From Algoriphagus sp. Y33 (GTDB lineage Bacteria > Bacteroidota > Bacteroidia > Cytophagales > Cyclobacteriaceae): a stretch of DNA of 64,000 bases. The translations under genes and the position numbers were made by a program. The notes beneath the pieces are model-generated. The model saw only the letters and a list, made by a program, of their open reading frames with translations, had not been told where the DNA came from and did not search any database. This document shows, piece by piece, positions 52,880 to 61,593 of the stretch (within the stretch, counting starts at the first letter, position 1; each line of letters opens with the position of its first letter). The DNA lies in assembly GCF_014838715.1 (NCBI RefSeq), contig NZ_CP061947.1, positions 248,001 through 312,000 on the forward strand, written 5' to 3'.

Positions 52880-54220
52880 GTGAAATTAATAGTATGTGTC
52901 CTGATTTTCATTACGTTTGAATTTACTGCCTACGGTCAGGAATTTAGTTTGTTACGTCAAAATGATGATTTGGAGATGTTGGATATACTCGGGAATAATA
53001 CTATGTATCAAAATATAAAAGCAATAAATCTGTTTCAAAAAACGACACTTTCGGTTGGAGGAAGCTGGCGATTTCAGGCTGAATCATTTATAAATGGTGA
53101 ATTTGACAGCAATATAAGTCAGGATAATAGCTGGTACTTAAATAGATTTCTGCTACATACTCACTTAAAAGTAGGTAAGAGTTTTGAACTGTTTGCAGAA
53201 CTTGGTAGCAGTTTGGTAACGGACAAAGAAGATATTGGCCCTGTAGATAAAGACGAGCTTTATGTAAACCAGTTGTTTGCCAAATATCAATTCACTCCAA
53301 AGTGGGATGTTAGCGGGGGGAGATATAACATGCGGTTAGGTTCCGGAAGATTAGTAGATATACGGGAAGGCCCCAATGTCAGAAGAGCATTTGATCTTGT
53401 CGAGTTTAATTATCAAACCAACAATTTTAAGGCAAAAACATTTTACTCCATTCCTGTACAACCGGTTTCTGGCGTATTTAATAATGGTTACTTGAATTTT
53501 GAGGAAACCTTTTCAGGTGTTTACACGACGACCGGCTTTTCCGGCACAACGAATTTGGATGCTTATGTTTTATATCAAAAAGAAAATGATGCAATCTATG
53601 CCAGTGGTAAGGAAAACGAGCGGAGGGCATCTGTGGGAATCAGACACTTTGGTAAATATAAAAAGCTAGCATACAATAATGAAGTAGTTTATCAATTTGG
53701 GAAGTTTGGAGATCAGACAATTTCGGCTTGGACACTTTCCATTAATGTTGAAAGAGAAGTAAATCTAGTTGGGGAAAGAGTCAATTTGGGTTTGAAAACA
53801 GAGGTTATAAGTGGGGATAAAGATCCTGCTGACAACAAAATGAACACCTTTGATGCCCTGTATCCCAGAGGGGCTTATTTTGGCAGGGTTGCACGGTTCG
53901 GGCCATCCAACTTGATAGATGTTCATCCTTATATCAATACATATTTTAATAAGTGGGAAGTATCATTTGATTATGCTGCTTTTTGGCGGTATTCTTTATT
54001 GGATGGAGTATATGGAGCCGCATTGACTTTGGATTATCCGGCTATTGGCAACGGAAGATTTATAGCACATCAATTAGGAACAATAGTCAATTACCGGCTC
54101 AACAAGTTTGTTTTCTTTGAACTGGAATCTAATGTGATTTTTCCAGGGGAATTTCTTGCAAACAGTAATAGAGAAGATACATTATATCATTTTGTGTTTA
54201 CTTCAGAAATAAAATTTTAA
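52880..54220 (+). CDS. alginate-export-type outer-membrane porin (paralogue 2)
   Basis: 446 residues from a GTG start, which directly opens the signal peptide (KLIVCVLIFITFEFTAYGQ). Barrel signatures parallel the paralogue at 47657: GSWRFQAESFINGEF, LFAELGSSLVTDK, DVSGGRYNMRLGSGRLVDIR, FGPSNLIDVHPYIN, and an end in EIKF. It probably allows uptake or efflux of small anionic compounds. The next gene starts 12 bp later. Confidence 0.87.
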   Translation: MKLIVCVLIFITFEFTAYGQEFSLLRQNDDLEMLDILGNNTMYQNIKAINLFQKTTLSVGGSWRFQAESFINGEFDSNISQDNSWYLNRFLLHTHLKVGKSFELFAELGSSLVTDKEDIGPVDKDELYVNQLFAKYQFTPKWDVSGGRYNMRLGSGRLVDIREGPNVRRAFDLVEFNYQTNNFKAKTFYSIPVQPVSGVFNNGYLNFEETFSGVYTTTGFSGTTNLDAYVLYQKENDAIYASGKENERRASVGIRHFGKYKKLAYNNEVVYQFGKFGDQTISAWTLSINVEREVNLVGERVNLGLKTEVISGDKDPADNKMNTFDALYPRGAYFGRVARFGPSNLIDVHPYINTYFNKWEVSFDYAAFWRYSLLDGVYGAALTLDYPAIGNGRFIAHQLGTIVNYRLNKFVFFELESNVIFPGEFLANSNREDTLYHFVFTSEIKF

Positions 54221-54232
54221 AACTAATAAACT

Positions 54233-54514
54233 ATGGAAATACTAGTAAAAGAAGAAGGTGCCAAAGGCTCTGCAACTGCACAGGAGAATGGCAAAAGTAT
54301 AGGGACAATGACCTATTCCATAGCAGGAAAGGAATTGATCATTATAGATTCTACCTATGTGGAGCCTGAATATAATGGCAAAGGTGTAGGAAAGCAAATA
54401 CTATACAAAATCGTAGAAATGGCCAGAGAGAAAAATATTAAGATTATTCCCTTGTGTCCTTTTGCCACAGCTATGTTCCGAAAGTCGGATGATATTAGGG
54501 ATGTCTTAAAATAA
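54233..54514 (+). CDS. small GNAT-type N-acetyltransferase (YidJ/CG family)
   Basis: 93 residues, the minimal GNAT fold: DSTYVEPEYNGKGVGKQILY is the acetyl-CoA loop, and KIIPLCPFATAMFRK the conserved end of the Acetyltransf_CG family. Target unknown; small-molecule or protein amine. A paralogue lies at 59703 with the same CPF motif. Confidence 0.88.
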   Translation: MEILVKEEGAKGSATAQENGKSIGTMTYSIAGKELIIIDSTYVEPEYNGKGVGKQILYKIVEMAREKNIKIIPLCPFATAMFRKSDDIRDVLK

Positions 54515-54520
54515 TTGTTT

Positions 54521-54660
54521 GATTATCCGCAATAATGCCAGTAGCCATATTTTCTTTGTTTTGCTGGCTACAAGACCCGCTACAGCGGGCCGGCCGAAGT
54601 GGCGTTGTGCATTCCGAACCCTCTAATGCTCAAGTCTCTTTACTGGCAGAAAAGGGATAT
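54521..54660. repeat. F2 repeat, copy 2 (MITE-like)
   Basis: GATTATCCGCAATAATGCC at the left and ACTGGCAGAAAAGGGATAT at the right, with GACCCGCTACAGCGGGCCGG in the centre. Matches the copy at 30193-30340 over its ends and centre. Confidence 0.7.
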
Positions 54661-54684
54661 ATATGAGCAATAAATCACTGAATT

Positions 54685-54897
54685 ATGGAAACTATCAAAG
54701 AATATCAAAAAGATGATTTAACAATAATATGGAAACCCAAAAAGTGTATCCACTCCGGTGTGTGCGTAAAAACATTGCCTAAGGTTTATGACCCTAAGAC
54801 ATCACCATGGATTAAGCCTGAAAATGCTTCGTTAGAAGCGTTAAAGAGTCAAATAAATGCTTGTCCATCAAAAGCATTAAGTTACCGGGAATTATAA
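54685..54897 (+). CDS. (4Fe-4S) mono-cluster protein, Fer4_19 type
   Basis: 70 residues with four cysteines in the order CIHSGVC ... INACPSKAL (one Cys in each half in addition to the CxxxxxC), the pattern of the divergent mono-cluster ferredoxins encoded beside GNAT acetyltransferases in Bacteroidota. A small electron carrier or cluster-stability protein. It follows the F2 repeat and precedes an antiporter by 10 bp. Confidence 0.88.
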   Translation: METIKEYQKDDLTIIWKPKKCIHSGVCVKTLPKVYDPKTSPWIKPENASLEALKSQINACPSKALSYREL

Positions 54898-54907
54898 AGC
54901 AAGCCTT

Positions 54908-56089
54908 ATGCAACACCATATTCTTATAAACATATGTGCCATTTTTGGCATCGCTACAGCTGTTATCATTATTTGCAGGGTTCTTAAAATAAGATACATT
55001 ATTGGCTATCTTATTACCGGGGTTTTGCTTAGTCCAAATACCTCAGGCTATTTTGCAGACATGGAAGAGGTAGAAGTATATGCGGAAATTGGGATTATAC
55101 TTCTCTTATTTACTATTGGGCTTGAATTCTCGTTTACTAACCTCAGAAAGATTCAAAAATATGTTTTAGGCGGTGGTAGTGCACAAGTATTTTTTACTAT
55201 AATTATAACTTCAGTGCTTATTTGGCTTGTGATGCGGCCCAGCTGGGAAGAAAGTGTGTTTTGGGGATTTTTATATGCGTTGAGTAGTACTGCTATTGTG
55301 ATAAAAACATTGCAAGATTCCAATAAAATAGCTACACCTCACGGTAAATTTATCCTTGCAGTTTTACTATTTCAGGATATTATGATTGTTCCACTCATGT
55401 TATTCACACCCATTATCGCCGGTGAAGGGGGGGATTTATGGGAGGCACTAGCTTGGCTATTGGGTAAATTAATGTTAATGGGTGGTATTGCTTACCTACT
55501 AACTCGTTTTATAATTCCTTATTTCTTAAAAACCGTAATGAAAGTACAAAGCCAAGAGGTGTTTTTAATTGCCACGGTTTTTATAGTAACCAGTATTGCA
55601 TTACTTACTGAACAGTTGGGGTTGTCCCTTGCTTTAGGTGCTTTTATCGCAGGGCTGATTATTGCTGAAACGGACTATAACCATATGGCCATTACCTGTT
55701 TTTTACCTTTTCGGTATGTGTTTATGAGTTTCTTTTTCATCTCTATGGGCATGCTGCTTAATTATGAAGTATTTATGACTGATTTTGGCTGGATTGTGTT
55801 TTGGATACTATTTGCATTTGTTGTAAAAGCGGCTGCAGGTATCCTTGCCGTAAAAGTTTTGGGACTTCAGTGGCAGACAGCTTTTGCTGTCGGGTTCTCT
55901 ATCGCACAAATAGGTGAGTTTTCTTTTGTACTTGCGCAAAGCGGATTAAAATATGAATTGATAAGTGCAAACAACTATCAAATATTTTTGGCGGTATCTA
56001 TCATACTAATGTCTCTTACACCATTTATCGTGACGAATGCTGAACGAATATATCCAATGTTTAAAAAAATAAATACTAGAAATGGATAA
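54908..56089 (+). CDS. cation:proton antiporter, CPA2 (KefB-like) membrane part
   Basis: 393 residues with about 12 membrane helices. Family motifs: GYLITGVLLSPNT, GIILLLFTIGLEFSF, ALSSTAIVIKTL and SLALGAFIAGLIIAETDY. It has only the membrane domain and no C-terminal TrkA-N/RCK domain as in KefB/C. Probably K+/H+ or Na+/H+ exchange. The start of the glutaredoxin-like gene overlaps its end by 8 bp. Electrophile-gated K+ efflux would suit the neighbourhood, although the glutathione-binding part is absent. Confidence 0.92.
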   Translation: MQHHILINICAIFGIATAVIIICRVLKIRYIIGYLITGVLLSPNTSGYFADMEEVEVYAEIGIILLLFTIGLEFSFTNLRKIQKYVLGGGSAQVFFTIIITSVLIWLVMRPSWEESVFWGFLYALSSTAIVIKTLQDSNKIATPHGKFILAVLLFQDIMIVPLMLFTPIIAGEGGDLWEALAWLLGKLMLMGGIAYLLTRFIIPYFLKTVMKVQSQEVFLIATVFIVTSIALLTEQLGLSLALGAFIAGLIIAETDYNHMAITCFLPFRYVFMSFFFISMGMLLNYEVFMTDFGWIVFWILFAFVVKAAAGILAVKVLGLQWQTAFAVGFSIAQIGEFSFVLAQSGLKYELISANNYQIFLAVSIILMSLTPFIVTNAERIYPMFKKINTRNG

Positions 56090-56339
56090 GCCAAAATTAG
56101 AACTATACGGCACCGATTGGTGTCCCAAGTCAGCTGTGCTACGCAATTATATGCAAAGTAAATGGATAGAATTTGATGATTTTAATGTGGAAACTGATAC
56201 TGAGGCAAATACTAGGATCCGTACACTTTATGATGGGAAATTAAAATTCCCTACAGTTATGGTTGACAAAGATTTTATTAAAAATCCAACAATATCACAA
56301 CTTAATGAATTTTTACTGAAGCACAATATCGATCTATGA
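56082..56339 (+). CDS. glutaredoxin-like protein with CPKS active site
   Basis: 85 residues. The thioredoxin-fold start LELYGTDWCPKSAVLRNYMQ has only the first Cys of the usual CPxC, the second being Ser, so it is a monothiol type. KLKFPTVMVDKDFIKNPTIS contains the cis-Pro turn. It overlaps the antiporter gene by 8 bp. Its sequence resembles the middle domain of the next protein (ADLPILISMSGEIYKNPTIA), so the two are probably related. Confidence 0.87.
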   Translation: MDKPKLELYGTDWCPKSAVLRNYMQSKWIEFDDFNVETDTEANTRIRTLYDGKLKFPTVMVDKDFIKNPTISQLNEFLLKHNIDL

Positions 56340-56396
56340 TGACGGTGATTTTGATAAACAATAATTCAATCTTTACTACTAATAAAACTATATATA

Positions 56397-58046
56397 ATGA
56401 CTGATCCTAGATTTCCTGTTTTGACACAAAAACAAATCAGCACCCTAAAGGAATTTGGTACTATAATAACCTTTGATAAGGAAACTGTGCTTTTTCAGGT
56501 GGGTGACAGCGACTATGATTTTTATGTCGTTTTGGATGGTGAGATAAATATGAGGGACCCACATGATGATAATCGTGTTTTGGCTACACATATGATCAAT
56601 GAGTTTACCGGCGACAGCAGTATGTTGTCAAATAGGAGCATACCGTTTAGTGCTTATGCGTCCCAAGGAGCAAGCGTGCTGCGCATAAAGCCTGAGGTCC
56701 TGAAAGGAATTATTTCCAAACACAGCGGTATAAGTGATGTGCTTTTAAGTGCATTTCTTCTAAGGCAAGAGGTTATGCTAAAAGAGCTAAGTGGGGGAGT
56801 AAAAGTGATTGGTACCGAAAAATCCAAAGAGACCTATGGTCTCCGTGACTTTATGGATAAAAACCACATCTGGCACTCCTTTCTCAACATTGATGAATCA
56901 ATTGCAGCCAAGGAATTGCTTGTAAGCTTTAACCTTAATTATGCGGATCTGCCAATTCTTATCAGTATGTCAGGTGAAATTTATAAAAATCCCACTATTG
57001 CTGAACTGGCGAGATTAACAGGGGTATTAATGGAGTTTGAGGATACGATCTATGATGTCTTGGTAGTCGGTGCGGGACCTTCCGGGTTGGCGGCAAGTGT
57101 GTATGCCGCTTCGGAGGGGCTAAGCGTAGTGACCATTGATGGCAATGCCCCCGGTGGACAAGCAGGGAAAAGCACAAAAATTGAAAACTACTTAGGCTTT
57201 CCAACGGGTATATCGGGACATGACCTTGCCAACAAGGCCTACCTCCAAGCGCAGAAATTTGGGTGTACGATTTCCATTCCGCATAAAGCAGAAAAAGTAG
57301 AATATAATGGCGAGTACTTTACATTATGCGCGTCAAATGAAAAACATATCAAGGCAAAATCACTCATCGCTGCCACCGGGGCAAACTACAGGCGTCTGCC
57401 TGTAGAGGGTATTGAACGGTTCGAAGGCAGTGGTGTCTTTTATTCCGCTACCGGAATGAATGCCTCTGCCTGCAAAAATGAATTGGTGGGTGTGGTAGGA
57501 GGTGGAAATTCCGCAGGTCAGGCTGCATTGTTTTTGGCTGACCACGCCGCCGAGGTGCATGTGATTATCCGAGGGGATGATCTAGGGGATAAAATGAGCG
57601 ATTACTTGGTCCAGAGAATTTATTCCTCGCCCAATATTATTGTGCATAAAAACAGCAATGTGGTCCAACTGAACGGCGCGCATCACTTACAGTATTTGGT
57701 ACTGGATACCAATGGGAAAACTCAAATCATAGGGATAACCAACTTATTCACTTTCATAGGTGCAAAACCCTGTACAGAATGGTTGCATGGAATTGTATCG
57801 ATGGATGATAGGGGATTCATTCATACGGGCGTAGATGTCATGGAAGCGGCAATGACCACATGTTCCATCTTTGAACAAAGAAAACCACAATCCCTGGAGG
57901 GGAGCATACCGGGTTTTTTCGCTGTAGGTGATGTAAGGAAAGGTTCTGTAAAACGCGTCGCGTCCGCCGTCGGTGAAGGTTCCATGGCCATTAGTCAGGT
58001 TCATCAATACTTGGCTGAGCTAAAAATGAGCAGGTTAGAACAATAG
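56397..58046 (+). CDS. cNMP-binding / glutaredoxin-like / thioredoxin-reductase-like fusion oxidoreductase
   Basis: 549 residues in three parts: a cyclic-nucleotide-binding-like domain (about 1-130, VLFQVGDSDYDFYVVLDGEI), a thioredoxin-fold domain without redox cysteines (about 140-215), and an FAD/NAD(P)-binding domain (222-545) with DVLVVGAGPSGLAAS, GGQAGKSTKIENYLG, and NAD(P)-binding GVVGGGNSAGQAALFL. The CxxC of thioredoxin reductase is replaced by SATGMNASACK, leaving one Cys, which is typical of this fusion family. It is 3 bp from the UBP zinc-finger gene. Confidence 0.92.
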   Translation: MTDPRFPVLTQKQISTLKEFGTIITFDKETVLFQVGDSDYDFYVVLDGEINMRDPHDDNRVLATHMINEFTGDSSMLSNRSIPFSAYASQGASVLRIKPEVLKGIISKHSGISDVLLSAFLLRQEVMLKELSGGVKVIGTEKSKETYGLRDFMDKNHIWHSFLNIDESIAAKELLVSFNLNYADLPILISMSGEIYKNPTIAELARLTGVLMEFEDTIYDVLVVGAGPSGLAASVYAASEGLSVVTIDGNAPGGQAGKSTKIENYLGFPTGISGHDLANKAYLQAQKFGCTISIPHKAEKVEYNGEYFTLCASNEKHIKAKSLIAATGANYRRLPVEGIERFEGSGVFYSATGMNASACKNELVGVVGGGNSAGQAALFLADHAAEVHVIIRGDDLGDKMSDYLVQRIYSSPNIIVHKNSNVVQLNGAHHLQYLVLDTNGKTQIIGITNLFTFIGAKPCTEWLHGIVSMDDRGFIHTGVDVMEAAMTTCSIFEQRKPQSLEGSIPGFFAVGDVRKGSVKRVASAVGEGSMAISQVHQYLAELKMSRLEQ

Positions 58047-58048
58047 GG

Positions 58049-58330
58049 ATGGAGGAAGCAGAAAAATATTGTGAGCATTTGAATGGCGGGAAATTCAAAA
58101 CCACCAAGATCAAAGTGTGTGAAGAATGTGTAAAGATTGGAGGCAAATGGATTCATCTGCGACTCTGCCAAACTTGCGGAACAGTACTATGTTGCAATTC
58201 ATCCCAAAATCAGCACGCTCAAAAACATTTTGAGACGACCGGCCACCCGGTAGTTACTTCAATTCTTCCCAAGCCTTGGTCAAAATTTGCTTGGTGTTAT
58301 AAAGATAAGCTCAAAAGACCTTTAAACTAA
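58049..58330 (+). CDS. UBP-type zinc-finger protein
   Basis: 93 residues, one zf-UBP domain: CEHL ... CEECVKIGGKWIHLRLCQTC ... CC ... HAQKHFETTGHPV, with the ordered Cys and His ligands for two or three zinc ions. In eukaryotes the domain binds ubiquitin tails; bacterial single-domain forms of unknown role recur beside the fusion oxidoreductase encoded 3 bp upstream, which suggests a partner function. Confidence 0.92.
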   Translation: MEEAEKYCEHLNGGKFKTTKIKVCEECVKIGGKWIHLRLCQTCGTVLCCNSSQNQHAQKHFETTGHPVVTSILPKPWSKFAWCYKDKLKRPLN

Positions 58331-58373
58331 CCCCATGTATTTATTCAATTTCAACCACATTAATCAACGTATT

Positions 58374-59420
58374 ATGAAACACATCAAATCATCAATAGCA
58401 GCCTTTATTTTCATTTTACTCAACTTAAATACAAGTATTATGGCACAATCAATTCCTGGGGAAAAGGATCCGAACATTTCAAAAGATACACGTGCTTTTT
58501 TAAAGGCATTGAACAGTGGAGATGGGCCGCCTTTGGAAAAATTATCCCCAAAAGATGCCCGTCAAGTTCTTGTGGGAGCACAAAATTCAGTGTCCTATGA
58601 CTATAGTGACATTGAAGAATCGGAAAGAACCATAACACAAGATGGTCAAACGGTAACCATTCATATCGTGAAGCCGAAAGGTGCCAAGGATAATCTGCCT
58701 GTGTTTATGTTCTTCCACGGTGGCGGATGGGTACTGGGGGATTATCCCACACACAGGCGCTTGGTGAGGGATCTGGTAGTGAAAAGCGGTGCAGTTGCGG
58801 TCTTTCCGGATTATACCCCGACTCCCGATGCCCAATTCCCTGTGGCTATTAACCAAGGGTATGCTGCTACCAAATGGGTTTCCGAAAACGGAAGCACTAT
58901 CGGAGTAGACGGTACCCGATTGGCAGTTGCAGGAAACAGTGTGGGCGGTAATATGTCCACAGTCGTATCCATGATGGCCAAAGATAAAAATGGTCCCAAA
59001 ATAGCTTTCCAGCTTTTGCTATGGCCGCTTGTGGATTCGGATTTTAGCCGGCTGTCTTATAAAAAATTTGAACAGGGTAGATTTTTAACTACTCCGATAA
59101 TGAAATGGATGTGGGATATGTATATACCTAATCCTGAAGATCGGAAGCAAAAGTATGTTTCTCCTATTAATGCATCCCTGGAGGAATTACAAGGATTGCC
59201 ACCCGCACTAATTCAGGTTGCTGAAAATGACATCTTATTTGACGAAGGGGTTGACTACGGCCGTAAACTGGATGAAGCCGGTGTACCAACTACTGTTACT
59301 GTGTATAAAGGAATGATACATGATTATGGTATGTTGAATCCATTATCACATATTCCGGGTGTACAGGAGGCATTGACCCAGGCTTCTGCAGTATTGCGGG
59401 AAGCATTGTTCATTGAGTAA
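58374..59420 (+). CDS. exported alpha/beta hydrolase (hormone-sensitive-lipase-like)
   Basis: 348 residues from the ATG at 58374, which opens the signal peptide (KHIKSSIAAFIFILLNLNTS); the earlier ATG at 58335 adds 13 residues and is less likely. Oxyanion-hole HGGGW begins at His115 and the nucleophile Ser189 is in AGNSVGGN; Asp and His follow in ENDILFDEG and KGMIHDYG. An HSL-type carboxylesterase of the periplasm. It follows the redox cassette by 43 bp. Confidence 0.92.
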   Translation: MKHIKSSIAAFIFILLNLNTSIMAQSIPGEKDPNISKDTRAFLKALNSGDGPPLEKLSPKDARQVLVGAQNSVSYDYSDIEESERTITQDGQTVTIHIVKPKGAKDNLPVFMFFHGGGWVLGDYPTHRRLVRDLVVKSGAVAVFPDYTPTPDAQFPVAINQGYAATKWVSENGSTIGVDGTRLAVAGNSVGGNMSTVVSMMAKDKNGPKIAFQLLLWPLVDSDFSRLSYKKFEQGRFLTTPIMKWMWDMYIPNPEDRKQKYVSPINASLEELQGLPPALIQVAENDILFDEGVDYGRKLDEAGVPTTVTVYKGMIHDYGMLNPLSHIPGVQEALTQASAVLREALFIE

Positions 59421-59432
59421 AATTTGGTCATA

Positions 59433-59460
59433 AGCAGTGTCAGCTTACGCTGGCATTGCT
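59433..59460. terminator. hairpin after the hydrolase gene
   Basis: AGCAGTGTCAGC, loop TTAC, GCTGGCATTGCT: 12-bp stem with two mismatches, 12 bp after the stop codon. No T-run on the plus strand, so termination is uncertain. Confidence 0.4.
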
Positions 59461-59702
59461 ACCAAAAATCAAAAATGGAATGAGGTTAAGATGTCACCGA
59501 TATAGGGTATAGGGCCTGTTCACTTTCTACGTGATTTCCCATGCAATTTATCTTGATGATCCCGCTTAAAATGGCACTGAACTATCCGTAGACAGGCCCA
59601 CGTAGGAATGGCTAAAAAATGAGGGTGGTTTATTGAAAAAGTAATAGCTAAAAGTAAAGGATTTAGATAGCAGGAACTACTCACTTTAAATATAAGAAAC
59701 TT

Positions 59703-60020
59703 ATGAAGCCAATATTTGTAGAAATTCCCTTAATAAAAAACGAAGGTAAAAGGCGCTTCGAAATAGAAATAGAGAAGAAATATGCCTTTACCAATTACGG
59801 TGAATTTGGGAGCCAGATAGCTCTTGTCCACACCGAAACTGACCCTGGATTAGAAGGGACTGGCGCAGCCAGTGCTGTAGTTGAAAAGACCTTACATTAT
59901 CTCGAAGATCATAATCTAAAGTTATTGCCTTTCTGTCCTTTTGTATTCGCTTATATCAAAAGATTTCCTGAATGGAAACGCATTGTAAGTAAAAAGTTTA
60001 AAGGCTACGACAAGCTTTAA
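59703..60020 (+). CDS. small GNAT-type N-acetyltransferase
   Basis: 105 residues, Acetyltransf_CG family: IALVHTETDPGLEGTGAASAVVEKT is the CoA loop and LKLLPFCPFVFAYIKRFPEW the diagnostic C-terminus. Related to the 93-residue protein at 54233, with an N-terminal extension. It is preceded by 280 bp without a gene. Confidence 0.9.
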   Translation: MKPIFVEIPLIKNEGKRRFEIEIEKKYAFTNYGEFGSQIALVHTETDPGLEGTGAASAVVEKTLHYLEDHNLKLLPFCPFVFAYIKRFPEWKRIVSKKFKGYDKL

Positions 60021-60037
60021 TCCAATAACATTCTAAA

Positions 60038-60161
60038 ATGAAATCGACACGATTAAAGTCATCATTAAAACACACAGGGCTCCGCCGACTGGCGGATTAA
60101 TCGTCAAAGATTCCACCTGCCGGCAGGCAGGTATGACCATTGAAAATCAAATTATAATCAG
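60038..60161 (+). repeat. R element copy 6, leader of the gene at 60162
   Basis: ATGAAATCGA start, then CACACAGGG, an inserted CTCCGCCGACTGGCGG, degenerate core, GATTCCA, an inserted CCTGCCGGCAGGCAGG, then TATGACCATTGAAAATC and tail AAATTATAATCAG, followed by the gene ATG. Confidence 0.82.
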
Positions 60162-60470
60162 ATGAATTCATACGATAATTTAATTGAGGCATTAAGCGAT
60201 CTAAAGAAAGAAGGTTATGTGGAGGACTTTAATTTAAAGCAAAATTGCCTAGAATGCAGAGATGGGCGATATAGAATATTTCATGATGAATTCAATATAG
60301 ATCATTTTTATAGGTTTGAAGATGATGACTCGAGCCCGGAAAATTCAGCAATATTATATGTAATTACTTCGGATAAGTATAGCCTAAAGGGTACTTTAAT
60401 TAATTCGTTTAGTATCTATTCTAATGAGGTGACAAATGAAATGTTGAATAAACTTAAATTCAATAGCTAA
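60162..60470 (+). CDS. conserved small protein of unknown function
   Basis: 102 residues, acidic, with EALSDLKKEGYVEDFNLKQN, a CLEC pair and FYRFEDDDSSPENSAILYVI. The pattern (YDNLIEALSDLKKEGY, then DFNLK, then a short strand, then YxIS-type centre) belongs to a small Bacteroidota family that databases often mislabel as phosphoribosylpyrophosphate synthetase; no PRPP-binding motif is present. The start codon is the end of R element 6. Function unknown. Confidence 0.8.
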   Translation: MNSYDNLIEALSDLKKEGYVEDFNLKQNCLECRDGRYRIFHDEFNIDHFYRFEDDDSSPENSAILYVITSDKYSLKGTLINSFSIYSNEVTNEMLNKLKFNS

Positions 60471-60513
60471 TTTAAAAGCAGCATCTATTTAATTAATCGT
60501 AAAATATAATCAT

Positions 60514-61497
60514 ATGAAGAGAATCGGAATTAATGGCTTTGGTAGAATAGGAAGAGCATCCCTCAAAATTATATTGGAAACTCCAGAGTTGGAAGTCGTG
60601 GGGATAAATGATCTTATGACTATTGAAAACGCAGTCTACCTTTTTAAATACGACAGTATTTATGGGAGATTTGACAAAGAAATAACTATACAAGATGACC
60701 ATATAGTTATAAATGAGAAGTTCATCAGATATACCATGATTAAAGACCCTGCTGCATTGAAGTGGGACGAACTAAATGTAGATATTGCTATAGAGAGTAC
60801 TGGCTTTTTTACTAACAAACTGGATGCTGAAAAGCATATTTCAGCTGGTGCTAAATTTGTGGTTATTTCAGGGCCTACCAAGGATACACCTACCGTAATT
60901 CATGGTGTGAATACAGAAGAAGGAAAAGTATCGGTTTTTTCATGCGCCAGCTGCACAACAAATAACATAGGTCCTATTATTGAAATTATAGGTCGTAGAG
61001 TAGGTATTAAAAAGGCAATTTTAAACACTACACATGCCTATACGGCATCACAGTCATTAGTTGACGCTCCATCAAAAAAAGAACGGAGAATGGGACGGGG
61101 TGCAGCTATCAATTCTGCTCCGGCATCAACAGGAGCTGCAATAGCAGTAACAAAAGCACTTCCGGAATATGAAGGCAAATTTGATGGAATAGCTGTTCGT
61201 GTACCAGTGCCTATAGGATCTATATCAGATATTACATTTGTCACAGAGCGTCCAACTTCTGCGGAAGAAATAAATATGATTTTAACAAGTGAAGCTGAAA
61301 CCCCGCGTTACAAAAAAGTCCTGGATATTAGCAACGAGCCCTTGGTTTCTTCGGATATGATAAAAAGTACATTTGCCGCTACTGTGGATCTTGAAATGAC
61401 ACGTGTAGTAGATGGAGATCTAGTGAAAGTAATGGCCTGGTATGACAATGAGTGGGGGTTTACCAGTCAAATGGTTAGACAAATCCAAGAATTGTAA
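60514..61497 (+). CDS. gap: type I glyceraldehyde-3-phosphate dehydrogenase
   Basis: 327 residues, full length. NAD-binding IGINGFGRIGRASLK at the start, the catalytic SCTTN with Cys147, NTTHAYTASQSLVDAPSK and the substrate-binding RVPVPIGS region; AWYDNEWGF ends the domain. It makes 1,3-bisphosphoglycerate from glyceraldehyde 3-phosphate in the cytoplasm. Its position in an electrophile-stress region suggests a second, stress-linked copy. Confidence 0.96.
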   Translation: MKRIGINGFGRIGRASLKIILETPELEVVGINDLMTIENAVYLFKYDSIYGRFDKEITIQDDHIVINEKFIRYTMIKDPAALKWDELNVDIAIESTGFFTNKLDAEKHISAGAKFVVISGPTKDTPTVIHGVNTEEGKVSVFSCASCTTNNIGPIIEIIGRRVGIKKAILNTTHAYTASQSLVDAPSKKERRMGRGAAINSAPASTGAAIAVTKALPEYEGKFDGIAVRVPVPIGSISDITFVTERPTSAEEINMILTSEAETPRYKKVLDISNEPLVSSDMIKSTFAATVDLEMTRVVDGDLVKVMAWYDNEWGFTSQMVRQIQEL

Positions 61498-61593
61498 CTA
61501 GTGTATAAAAAAAGCACCGGTACATACTGAAAATGAATCGATCCTGATAGTGAAGTTATTGATGTCATTTCGGGATGTCAAGAGAATTCAACT

